Positions 61,301 through 64,000 of a stretch of 64,000 nucleotides of DNA are shown one piece after another. The notes under the pieces were generated by a model. That model saw only the letters and a program-made list of their open reading frames with translations, ran no database searches and had not been told where the DNA came from. Within the stretch, counting starts at the first letter, position 1. Each line of letters opens with the position of its first letter. The stretch comes from Misgurnus anguillicaudatus (Eukaryota; Chordata; Actinopteri; Cypriniformes; Cobitidae): the NCBI RefSeq assembly GCF_027580225.2, contig NC_073354.2, positions 20,171,001 to 20,235,000 of the forward strand, read 5' to 3'. Position numbers and translations under genes: made by a program.

Positions 61301-63909
61301 CAAATATCTCCCTTTGTGTTCAGCAGAACAAAAAAATGTATACAGGTTTGTAGCAACTTGAGGGTGAACGATCCTTTTAAGCATACACATTTAGATTAAA
61401 TAGCTTTTAACCCCTTAGCATTCCTAAAAAGGCTAAAAAATGCCTAAAAAGGTCACTAATTGTACCTGTTGTGTTGATTGTATCTTAAAAGGGTTTAATC
61501 ATTCGAATCACAAGCTTTCCAAAGATATGTGACATGTTTAGTATTTTTGTTTTTGAGTTGTCAGTTGTCATAAGGTTTACTGTCAAATAATCCAGTGTTC
61601 AGCCCACAGTTCATTGTAACTTTAGTTCACAAAAAGACTCAACATTTCTGAATGATAGTGTGGTGTACATCATTAATCTTAAAATCCATTAATAAGTATG
61701 AAACATGCTGACCATCATTCACAGTAATACCTTCCAAAAACAGACCATGGGACACCCTAATGGTTTAAACATTAGACTTTATGAATGTTACAGTGAAGAT
61801 CTTCAGATGTTTCCTCGGGCAGAAATATACAAACATGCACTCTCCCTCGCAGCAGGAGAAAGATGTAAAGCTGGTCATAATCGTCCAGGCCCCTCATCTT
61901 AGCGTGCACTCTTGAACCAACTGAGTAAATATACAATCACTCACTGCAGTCCTATCTCCCTAACGTCCAACTCTGGACTAAAAGCAGCAGATGTTCCCAT
62001 GTGGCCACGAGTAAAACGGGAGACGCCCAATCCAGCTGAATGTGCAGCTCTCGGGCGGGAGAGCGTCATAATGAAACGCAGAAGGTCTACGGTTGGTATC
62101 CTTTGCAGGGTTGACAGTTTGAGAGTTGTTAATGTGTGTGTTCAAGAGGGACTAGTTCTCAAAAATTGCCCTTGGGTGGTTTATTTCGTTATATGGACGG
62201 ACACATGATTTATGTCATGCCTAGTTTAAGCCGGAGTCCCGTTGGCCAACTTGAAACAGGATTTTGTGATGGATATCACATGCAAATTTTGCCATATTTT
62301 GTGTGAGGTCTGTCACACTCAGGGCTTAAAAATGAAGATGGGTGACAAACTGATGTAGTAATTAAATAAAATAAGCCTTTGATAATCACTGACTATAATT
62401 GAAAAATGTGCTAGTGAGCTGTCAGCTTTCTGCAACATTTACCGCACATAATTTAATACTTTAAAATGGCATTTTAACTTATGACAGAGTTTGAGTACAG
62501 TAGAAAAGGCTCTCAGTGCTATGAAGTAAATTTGTAAAACATCTCTGTGGCAACATGGAGTCCCAAAACAGCATGCTACGCATCTTTGTATGCTCAGCTT
62601 TCTTTTTCCAAGTATTGTGGAACAGGGTAAATATGATCCCTCTTAGCAATAACCCATCAAGCATGGAAGAAGCGGGGAAAAAAACACATACAGAATAGCA
62701 GAGTAATCCACATGCACCTTACCTCTCTGCCATGTGACCTTTTCAGGGTCAAGGTCAAGACGGACAAATGAGTTGACCTCTTGTGATGTCAGGGCGTCAG
62801 GGTCAGATTTATTTATTCCAAGACGCTGAAAACAAGAGTAAGATGCCAAACATGAGTACATTTATTACGCCCTAAACGTTCCCAAAATTTAATTTTTATA
62901 ACTACAGTTTCATAACTTCATTTTGGCCTCGATTTGGATAATAATCTGTATATAAACATCCATCCAACAAAGCACTTGACTAGTTTACTTTACCAGAGAC
63001 AAAAACATTTTTGTGAACTTGTTGCAAATTATTTCATCATTACAAGAAAAGATAGTTTCTCAGTAGCTTCACGAGGACCCCTTATGGTAATTTGATGTAT
63101 TGCATCATGCATGTACAAACTGGTGTGGGGGGTAATTTATTAAATAACTGATGCAATCCAAAACTGAAGTGATCAAGAAAGTGGTTTTTAAAACAATGAA
63201 TAAAAGGTCAGAGGTGCAGAGACAGGTTAGATAGACTTACCTGTAAACGAGACAGCTGTATAGGAGAGAAGTGTCTCACACCATTAACAGATGGCACTAG
63301 TCTGTTGTACAGGGCCTATGGTGAAAAACAACAGCTGAAGTGTTACAGTCTTAAACACTGTGGTAGTTCACATCAAAATGCTGTGTTAAATGTGTGTTCC
63401 ATCGTTGGTCGATGGTGTAGTGAGTGGTGCTCTAAAAATTTTCGGCCACCCGGGTTCGAATCCCGGCTTGAGGTCCTTTGCTGATCCCATAACCCACTCT
63501 CCACCCTGTACTTTACTATCATCTTCTATCATGTCTATCTAATAAAGGCAAAAGTAGCCAAAAAAGTGCTTGATAGATCTTATTGACCAACATTTTTTGG
63601 CCATTTTTGCCTTTATTTGATACGTAAGAAAGACAGGCAAGTACAGGGTAAAAGAGGAGTACGTGGATCAACAATTAATTCAAATTTAAGGCTTTAACCT
63701 AAATGATTTATCCTTTAAACCTAAAACAACAAAAGTGCTCAACTGTTCAAGTGTAACTACTGTCTTGTGAATGATCACAGAAAATCACTGCAGTGTTTTA
63801 CCTTGTCTGACTGTGTGGCTTCATGGAAAATGCGAGCATCGATAGCTGCTGCAACTAGATTGTTGGCTGCAGTTATAGCGTGAATGTCACCTGTGAGGTG
63901 TAGATTAAA
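23924..63909 (-). CDS. mthfd1l: MTHFD1L, 3' part: formate-tetrahydrofolate ligase domain, 14 coding exons
   Basis: Fourteen exons total 1,497 bp and join without a frame break into 498 residues plus TAA. This is the C-terminal half of the ~975-residue mitochondrial C1-THF synthase; the P-loop and N-terminal region lie beyond 64000. The enzyme, in the mitochondrial matrix, interconverts 10-formyl-THF plus ADP and phosphate with formate, THF and ATP, supplying formate to the cytosol. Visible family motifs are [14 protein letters not shown] (5-18), PFANIAHG (201-208), [14 protein letters not shown] (231-244), the ligase signature [12 protein letters not shown] (261-272), [14 protein letters not shown] and [10 protein letters not shown]. 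Residues such as [20 protein letters not shown] and a C-terminal IKGLF fit MTHFD1L better than cytosolic MTHFD1. Introns are packed with transposons. One splice donor (31917) is non-canonical. Confidence 0.95.
24343..24731. mobile_element. MITE with GGACCACAA-type ends in the last MTHFD1L intron
   Basis: Left GTGATCATGGACCACAAAAC and inverted right GTGACCCTGGACCACAATAC, followed by ACCAGTCA-type words on both sides. No coding frame. Confidence 0.75.
24732..25196. other. Intron sequence, nothing recognised
   Basis: AT-rich, no repeat ends or conserved segment noticed. Confidence 0.4.
25197..25637. mobile_element. Palindromic MITE, 441 bp
   Basis: TTTAAAGGAAAACACCAGTG at the left mirrors the right end, and arms of about 180 bp run through the ATATTTTACTATGTTCTTA, TTCAATGCGTGCACTTTTAA and GCATTTAGCCTAGCC segments. 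A half copy is at 56655-56880. Confidence 0.85.
25638..26849. other. Intron sequence, nothing recognised
   Basis: Ordinary AT-rich intron; no exon, RNA or clear repeat boundary identified. Confidence 0.4.
26850..28760. repeat. Compound tetranucleotide array: GACA, GAAA and GATA
   Basis: About 1.9 kb of purine-rich tetranucleotides on the + strand: mixed GAAA/GACA, an uninterrupted GATA block at about 27640-27726, and GACA blocks near 27990-28046 and 28095-28130. A composite unit of a few hundred bp is duplicated: 27897-28248 and 28255-28516 share GAACTAAAGATAAAAAGAAA and GGATACATATAGAAAGACTG. The long frames on the minus strand (up to 649 codons, only C/F/L/S/V/I/P/Y-rich text) arise because a period-4 repeat avoids stops in every frame; they are not proteins. 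Confidence 0.97.
28761..29469. other. Intron sequence, nothing recognised
   Basis: A GC-richer patch at 28900-29010 and AT-rich sequence after it; no conserved exon seen. Confidence 0.4.
29470..30297. mobile_element. MITE with 17-bp GGGTGATTC ends and 4-bp target duplication, copy 2
   Basis: 828 bp, with ends GGGTGATTCTCACGAAA and TTTCGCGAGAATCACCC (reverse complement with one change). Flanked by ATTT at 29466-29469 and 30298-30301. Contains TCATTACCGCAA at 29664 and inverted at 30087. Same family as 20604-21500. Confidence 0.85.
30755..31165. mobile_element. CpG-rich MITE with GGGTTCACACCAG ends
   Basis: Left GTGGGTTCACACCAGACACG and right TGGTGTGAACGC form inverted ends. The body is rich in CpG and GCG words, unlike the intron around it. 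The 107-codon frame at 30844-31167 lies wholly inside and is not considered a gene. Confidence 0.75.
31178..31239 (-). repeat. Head fragment of a tRNA-derived SINE
   Basis: Reverse-complemented, it reads CCTGTAGCATATTTGGTAGC (A-box-like), then GCATTGCAAAGGTTGTGGGT and TTGATTCTTAGG (B-box-like). Same family as 56127-56275. The tail is missing. Confidence 0.6.
31918..32070 (-). CDS. mthfd1l: MTHFD1L exon, residues 419-469
   Basis: Acceptor TGCGCACAG|GGTTTT. Encodes [18 protein letters not shown] and, near the end, [15 protein letters not shown], both invariant-type blocks of the ligase. Aligned to the next exon, the coding end must be ACG at 31918, but the intron then begins ATGAGT instead of GTGAGT. 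All other donors seen in this gene are GT. Read-through would add MSCFEI and stop. Confidence 0.93.
32500..33520. mobile_element. Older DNA element or repeat split by a LINE insertion
   Basis: Sequence with GAATATGCGGG, TTTATGCAATTTA and TGTGATC/GATCACGT words occurs on both sides of the LINE tail (32520-32740 and 33240-33515), in roughly inverted order. This suggests one older element interrupted by the LINE. Boundaries and family are uncertain. Confidence 0.4.
32741..33236 (+). mobile_element. 5'-truncated L2-like LINE, ORF2 C-terminus and 3' UTR
   Basis: The frame ending at 32981 carries [42 protein letters not shown] and [14 protein letters not shown], the C-terminus of L2/CR1-type reverse transcriptase ORFs. 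A stop (TAA at 32980-32982) interrupts it, and [11 protein letters not shown] continues in the same frame. The 3' UTR ends with ACAGCACTTTGGT and AACAAATAAAATGAACTTGA, an L2-style tail. 5' truncation is the usual outcome of target-primed insertion. Confidence 0.85.
33645..34362. mobile_element. MITE related to 23083-23472, with a nested MITE inside
   Basis: Left GGTTTCCCCGACAGGGCTTA and right AAACCCTGTCCGGGAAACCTC form inverted ends. The nested element 33829-34247 has ends TAAGGGGACATATC and the inverted TTAAAGGGGACATTTC. Confidence 0.7.
34435..34542 (-). CDS. mthfd1l: MTHFD1L exon, residues 383-418
   Basis: Thirty-six codons, phase 0 at both ends, from TATAG|GATCCT to GAACAG|GTGAAA. Encodes [20 protein letters not shown], then [16 protein letters not shown]. 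The acidic ELSPEA block is typical of MTHFD1L. Confidence 0.95.
34975..35152 (-). CDS. mthfd1l: MTHFD1L exon, residues 323-382
   Basis: Completes the split Lys codon and encodes [19 protein letters not shown], then [20 protein letters not shown] and HFRFLYSLQ, ending CTTCAG|GTGAGG. The C-Y-H-W-x2-GG block is conserved in MTHFD1L; MTHFD1 has CTHWAEGG here. Confidence 0.95.
35258..35358 (-). CDS. mthfd1l: MTHFD1L exon, residues 290-323
   Basis: ATCAG|AATTTG to TTCAA|GTAAGT. Encodes [20 protein letters not shown] and [13 protein letters not shown], the conserved beta-strand leading to the KTDT loop, whose Lys codon is split over the intron. Confidence 0.95.
35554..36600 (-). mobile_element. MITE family B, copy B (interrupted)
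   Basis: Inverted relative to copy A: begins GTAAGGAATAATTGATGACG and ends GCCCCGTGGTATA. Interrupted by the palindromic element at 35653-36455. Confidence 0.75.
35653..36455. mobile_element. Palindromic MITE, 803 bp, TA-flanked
   Basis: ATGGCGCTTTTCCATTGCAT at the left mirrors the right end with few changes; the arms run about 70 bp through CCCACGGTTTAGTTTAG and GGGTCGGGTCAGCT. TA at 35651-35652 and 36456-36457 fits a Tc1/mariner-type target. Overlapping frames on both strands (36021-36516) are by-products. Confidence 0.8.
36906..37207. other. Intron sequence, nothing recognised
   Basis: AT-rich with no visible feature. Confidence 0.4.
37208..37696. mobile_element. MITE with AAAGGTCCCGTTCTTTC ends
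   Basis: Left AAAGGTCCCGTTCTTTCTG and right CAGAAAGAACGTGACCTTTA are inverted with one mismatch in the core. No coding frame. Confidence 0.75.
37697..38429. other. Intron sequence, nothing recognised
   Basis: No conserved exon or terminal repeat found. Confidence 0.4.
38430..39155. mobile_element. hAT-like element with CCCACGGGTCCTTGAA end, copy 1 (empty-site copy)
   Basis: Left CAGGTTTCTCACAAC and right end, inverted, CAGGGTTCCCACGGGTCCTT. Subterminal TTCAAGGACCTTTCAATGAC repeats this text. The centre holds a second palindrome-like unit (GTTCCCTTCTGAGGGAACTC and GTTCCCTTCTCAGGGAAC). Homologous to 52790-54510 but without the 1-kb insertion present there. Confidence 0.7.
39648..39931. mobile_element. 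MITE with TTAAAGCAACA ends, 284 bp
   Basis: TTAAAGCAACACTATGTAGT at the left mirrors the right end with one mismatch in the first 20 bases. Frames on both strands across it are not genes. Confidence 0.8.
40283..41538. mobile_element. hAT-type non-autonomous element, 1,256 bp, perfect target duplication
   Basis: Ends CAGGGGTGTCAAACTCAA and its inverted match, flanked by perfect CTCTAGTC at 40275-40282 and 41539-41546. Subterminal GGGCCACATCAG/GGCCCGC motifs at both sides. It contains a nested palindrome about 41010-41235 (GCTGCAGCCTGCGGAGGTCG and GCGACCTCCGGATGCTGCAG). No transposase. Confidence 0.93.
41586..41627 (-). CDS. mthfd1l: MTHFD1L micro-exon, residues 276-289
   Basis: Only 42 bp, phase 0 on both sides: TTACAG|GTTACA to GATGAG|GTAAGA. 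Encodes [14 protein letters not shown], the loop after the ligase signature (human MTHFD1L VTAGVPLKKEYTEE). It sits 48 bp from the hAT element above. Confidence 0.95.
41725..41864 (-). CDS. mthfd1l: MTHFD1L exon, residues 229-275, ligase signature
   Basis: GCTCAG|TGACGG to CCAAAT|GTAAGC. Encodes [20 protein letters not shown], then [31 protein letters not shown] matches the formate-THF ligase signature 2. This is the most conserved stretch in the window. Confidence 0.97.
41865..42472. other. Intron sequence, nothing recognised
   Basis: AT-rich; no repeat boundaries seen. Confidence 0.4.
42473..43201. mobile_element. Palindromic element, copy 2 of the 1930-2290 family, fuller length
   Basis: Ends AAGCTTGGAGTATAGTCTGT and, inverted, AAGCTAGAAGTATATTTCTG. 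Internal AAGTGCCTGCTGCAGATGCG pairs with an inverted copy near 42960-42985. Non-coding. It directly abuts family B copy C. Confidence 0.7.
43599..45536. mobile_element. Element with GAAGAGTTTGGTTCCAAAAC ends, middle layer
   Basis: TGAAGAGTTTGGTTCCAAAA at the left and, inverted, TGAAGAGTTTGGTTTCAAAA at the right. A 5'-truncated relative lies at 49598-50302, sharing CCTAGTTTTCCTCATCTACT, AACACATTGACCCC and AAAATCGAGCAGGAC. Confidence 0.75.
44522..45059. mobile_element. MITE with perfect 112-bp inverted repeats (inner layer)
   Basis: Arms 44522-44633 and 44948-45059 are identical when inverted, beginning CTTAAAGGAACACGCCCACA. Perfect arms imply a young insertion. A TTAA (44523-44526 and 45055-45058) or TA target is possible. 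No coding frame. Confidence 0.92.
45752..48335. other. Intron sequence, little recognised
   Basis: A CT/TG-rich microsatellite patch at 46145-46200. Around 48095-48175 a short repeat (TTGGATTGCTTGAGGGTGAG, AAAATCCCTTTAA) resembles text near 1045-1105. No exon found. Confidence 0.45.
48336..49583. mobile_element. hAT-type non-autonomous element, 1,248 bp, perfect target duplication
   Basis: Ends TAGGGCTGCAACAACGAATC and, inverted, TAGGGCTGCAACTAAAAAT, flanked by perfect CTTTTCTC at 48328-48335 and 49584-49591. AATCGATTA words cluster at both ends. A TGTAC-rich unit at about 49065-49268 (AGGTACAAAGCTGTCACTGG to GTACCTTTATTTCTGAGAG) looks like a further nested insertion. Confidence 0.92.
49598..50302. 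mobile_element. Truncated relative of the 43599-45536 element
   Basis: Shares GCGTTGAGTA, CCTAGTTTTCCTCATCTACT, GATTCAATAGATTTATAGC and the end GGAACCAAACTCTTCA. It lacks the left end and the 112-bp-arm MITE, so it shows the pre-insertion arrangement. Confidence 0.75.
50303..51154. other. Intron sequence, nothing recognised
   Basis: Contains a GTGTTTGTGTGTGTGTGC patch near 50688-50706; otherwise no feature. Confidence 0.4.
51155..51266 (-). CDS. mthfd1l: MTHFD1L exon, residues 192-229
   Basis: TGCCAG|GGCACC to ACGTCG|GTGAGC. Encodes [20 protein letters not shown], then [25 protein letters not shown] is a conserved active-site-region block. SSVLADK is the MTHFD1L form (MTHFD1: SSIIADR). Confidence 0.96.
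51267..52789. other. Intron sequence, weak repeat traces
   Basis: A GATTTGAACCAGTGACCTT string near 51558 resembles an inverted SINE head. CTCGATTCGATTACGTTTTC near 52368 resembles a hAT-MITE fragment. No exon. Confidence 0.4.
52790..54510. mobile_element. hAT-like element, copy 2 (filled-site copy)
   Basis: Matches 38430-39155 on both sides of a 1-kb insertion: TTCAAGGACTAAATGTGG and GTTCCCTTCTGAGGGAACTC on the left; GGAGACGCAGCGTCTCGTTC and TTCAAGGACCCGTGG on the right. Confidence 0.75.
53032..54040. mobile_element. hAT-type element, 1,009 bp, inserted in another element
   Basis: Ends CAGGGGCGTCATGC and, inverted, CAGAGGCGTCATGC, flanked by perfect AATGGTGA at 53024-53031 and 54041-54048. 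The same site in the copy at 38430-39155 reads AATGGTGAGGCTT with a single AATGGTGA, a natural empty site. Confidence 0.95.
54511..55839. other. Intron sequence, nothing recognised
   Basis: No exon with family resemblance. A short GTGTGTGTATGCGTGTG patch lies near 55740-55757. Confidence 0.4.
55840..55908 (-). CDS. mthfd1l: MTHFD1L exon, residues 169-191
   Basis: ATTCAG|GGTGTA to GTAGAG|GTGAGA, 69 bp, phase 0. Encodes [20 protein letters not shown], then TVE. Human proteins have IKPNLMQTLE here, so the T and V are local substitutions. Confidence 0.95.
56127..56275 (-). repeat. tRNA-Ala-like SINE
   Basis: Reverse-complemented, the head reads CCTGTAGCTCATGGGGTAGA, then GCATTGGGTTAGCAGCGCAA and a B-box-like GGGCTCAGTTCCC. 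The tail contains TTGGATAAAAGCATCTCCCA. This is the layout of fish tRNA-derived SINEs. A functional tRNA is unlikely: the B box is altered and the acceptor stem is not preserved. Confidence 0.75.
56655..56880. mobile_element. Half copy of the 25197-25637 palindromic MITE
   Basis: Shares AACATGGAAGTGTTTGGTGG, GGGGCTAGGCTAAATGCTAA and ATTGAAAAACTGTGGTGTTT with one arm of the full element. Confidence 0.75.
56889..57150. repeat. Interspersed repeat family X, copy 3
   Basis: Shares CAACCAATGTCTCAG, AGCTCACCCCTC, CGCGCTCTGTAGAACCGTTC and TTCCATGTAAGGGGACCC with the copies at 9960 and 14301. Confidence 0.7.
57226..57366 (-). CDS. mthfd1l: MTHFD1L exon, residues 122-168
   Basis: TTACAG|ACCCAG to GACCTG|GTGAGT, 141 bp, phase 0. 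Encodes [20 protein letters not shown], then [20 protein letters not shown] and PITADDL. FDIxVASEIMA is a ligase-family block. A 91-codon + strand frame here is antisense. Confidence 0.96.
57367..58300. other. Intron sequence, nothing recognised
   Basis: No supported feature. Confidence 0.4.
58301..58377 (-). CDS. mthfd1l: MTHFD1L exon, residues 96-121
   Basis: CTCATAG|TTGTTG to CGCCAG|GTACGT. Completes a split Val codon, then [20 protein letters not shown] and GHARQ. The [12 protein letters not shown] block is near-invariant in eukaryotic enzymes. Confidence 0.96.
58378..59477. other. Intron sequence with decayed MITE traces
   Basis: TAGGGCTCGGATAAACGATT near 58973 and CGATTAATCTAACAATTTA near 59034 resemble one end of the 48336-49583 type of element. 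GTGAATGATGACAGAATTTT and CACTATCCCTTTAAG near 59158-59204 resemble one end of the 61098-61378 type. Confidence 0.5.
60025..60929 (+). mobile_element. Helicase-exon-carrying transposon, copy 2
   Basis: 905 bp, flanked by perfect AGACCGTCT at 60016-60024 and 60930-60938. Tips TAGCCTGGG and CAGGCTA match copy 1. It carries the 5' exon of a RecQ-like helicase with a preserved Walker A and DEVH box. Confidence 0.8.
60237..60593 (+). pseudogene. RecQ-like helicase 5' exon, decayed, copy 2
   Basis: ATG at 60237 opens [25 protein letters not shown] near residue 30 lies in the position of a RecQ motif-0 glutamine. [12 protein letters not shown] (41-52) is Walker A. Shifts follow, but [20 protein letters not shown] and then [13 protein letters not shown] (motif II, DEVH) are readable in order before the donor AAATG|GTAAGA. 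The region between motifs I and II is shortened and frameshifted. It resembles SF2 RecQ helicases; the later exons are absent, so it cannot make an enzyme. Confidence 0.75.
61098..61378. mobile_element. Palindromic MITE, about 280 bp
   Basis: Text around TTATGTTGTTACAAACCTGT, TTTGTTCTGCTGAACACAA and TGACTTCCATAGTA recurs inverted from 61260 to 61375. Mirror-image frames on both strands come from the palindrome. Confidence 0.8.
61379..62722. other. Intron sequence, nothing recognised
   Basis: No conserved exon, RNA or terminal repeat found. Confidence 0.4.
62723..62825 (-). CDS. mthfd1l: MTHFD1L exon, residues 62-96
   Basis: TTTTCAG|CGTCTT to CAGAGAG|GTAAGG. Encodes [20 protein letters not shown], then [14 protein letters not shown] and the first base of a Val codon. 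LGINK is the MTHFD1L form (MTHFD1: LGIEK). Confidence 0.96.
63241..63315 (-). CDS. mthfd1l: MTHFD1L exon, residues 37-61
   Basis: CCATAG|GCCCTG to TTACAG|GTAAGT, 75 bp, phase 0. Encodes [20 protein letters not shown], then LSRLQ. LYNRLVPxVNGVR is conserved in both eukaryotic paralogues. Confidence 0.96.
63404..63566 (+). repeat. tRNA-derived SINE with AATAAAGGCAAAA tail
   Basis: tRNA-like head with A-box-like TGGTGTAGTGAGTGGTGC and a perfect B box GGTTCGAATCC (63453-63463). A body and tail follow, ending TCTAATAAAGGCAAAAG. It lacks a complete cloverleaf, so it is a SINE and not a tRNA gene. Confidence 0.8.
63589..63657 (-). repeat. Inverted tail of the same SINE family
   Basis: TTTTTGCCTTTATTTGATAC and GACAGGCAAGTACAGGGTA are the reverse complement of the neighbouring SINE tail with some changes. 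The tRNA head is missing. Confidence 0.65.
63802..63909 (-). CDS. mthfd1l: MTHFD1L exon, residues 1-36 of the part in view
   Basis: CTCTCAG|TTTAAT to GACAAG|GTAAAA, 108 bp, phase 0. Encodes [20 protein letters not shown], then [31 protein letters not shown] is the strongest ligase-family block outside the P-loop. The exons upstream lie beyond the window. Confidence 0.97.
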
Positions 63910-64000
63910 CTGAGAGAAGGGAGACAAGTACTACAGTTTACTTTCCAAAGTTGCTGATTAAAACAGAAATCAGTCACACTCATATATTGCAAATGTTTAC

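Noticed and set aside
63404..63480. A tRNA gene
   Set aside because: The B box is perfect but the acceptor stem does not close, and a SINE tail follows.
23924..63909. Assignment to cytosolic MTHFD1
   Set aside because: Diagnostic positions ([37 protein letters not shown]) fit MTHFD1L better, as does the AKAP12-like neighbour.

Overview
The window is vertebrate nuclear DNA: split exons with GT/AG borders, long introns, tRNA-derived SINEs, an L2-like LINE tail and a very high load of cut-and-paste DNA transposons and MITEs. Gene content and repeat types point to a teleost fish, most likely a cyprinid-type (ostariophysan) species; the exact species cannot be read from the sequence.

Two host genes are supported, both on the minus strand. 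From 63909 down to 23924 lie fourteen coding exons that join in frame into the C-terminal 498 residues and stop codon of MTHFD1L, the mitochondrial formate-tetrahydrofolate ligase. The 5' exons are beyond the right edge. About 7.6 kb downstream, at 16304-16185, is a 40-codon first exon that starts with an N-myristoylation motif and ends at a GT donor. Position, strand and N-terminus fit AKAP12 (gravin), the neighbour of MTHFD1L in the same orientation in human. If so, 1-16184 is AKAP12 intron 1.

Nearly everything else is mobile DNA. Highlights: a complete 1,621-bp Tc1-like element with an open DD34E transposase (8281-9901); three hAT-type elements with perfect 8-bp target duplications (40283-41538, 48336-49583, 53032-54040); a 909-bp snap-back element (10355-11263); a MITE with perfect 112-bp inverted repeats (44522-45059); a 1.9-kb GACA/GAAA/GATA tetranucleotide array (26850-28760); and several three-deep nests of insertions.

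The most unusual items are: (1) two elements (20603-22241 and 60025-60929) with shared ends and 9-bp target duplications that carry decayed 5' exons of a RecQ-like helicase, both ending at the same splice donor; (2) two MITEs with 4-bp duplications (20604-21500 and 29470-30297) sharing one 17-bp end and holding five exact copies of a 12-mer, TCATTACCGCAA; and (3) a non-canonical AT splice donor after the penultimate coding exon of MTHFD1L, where the other 12 visible donors are GT.
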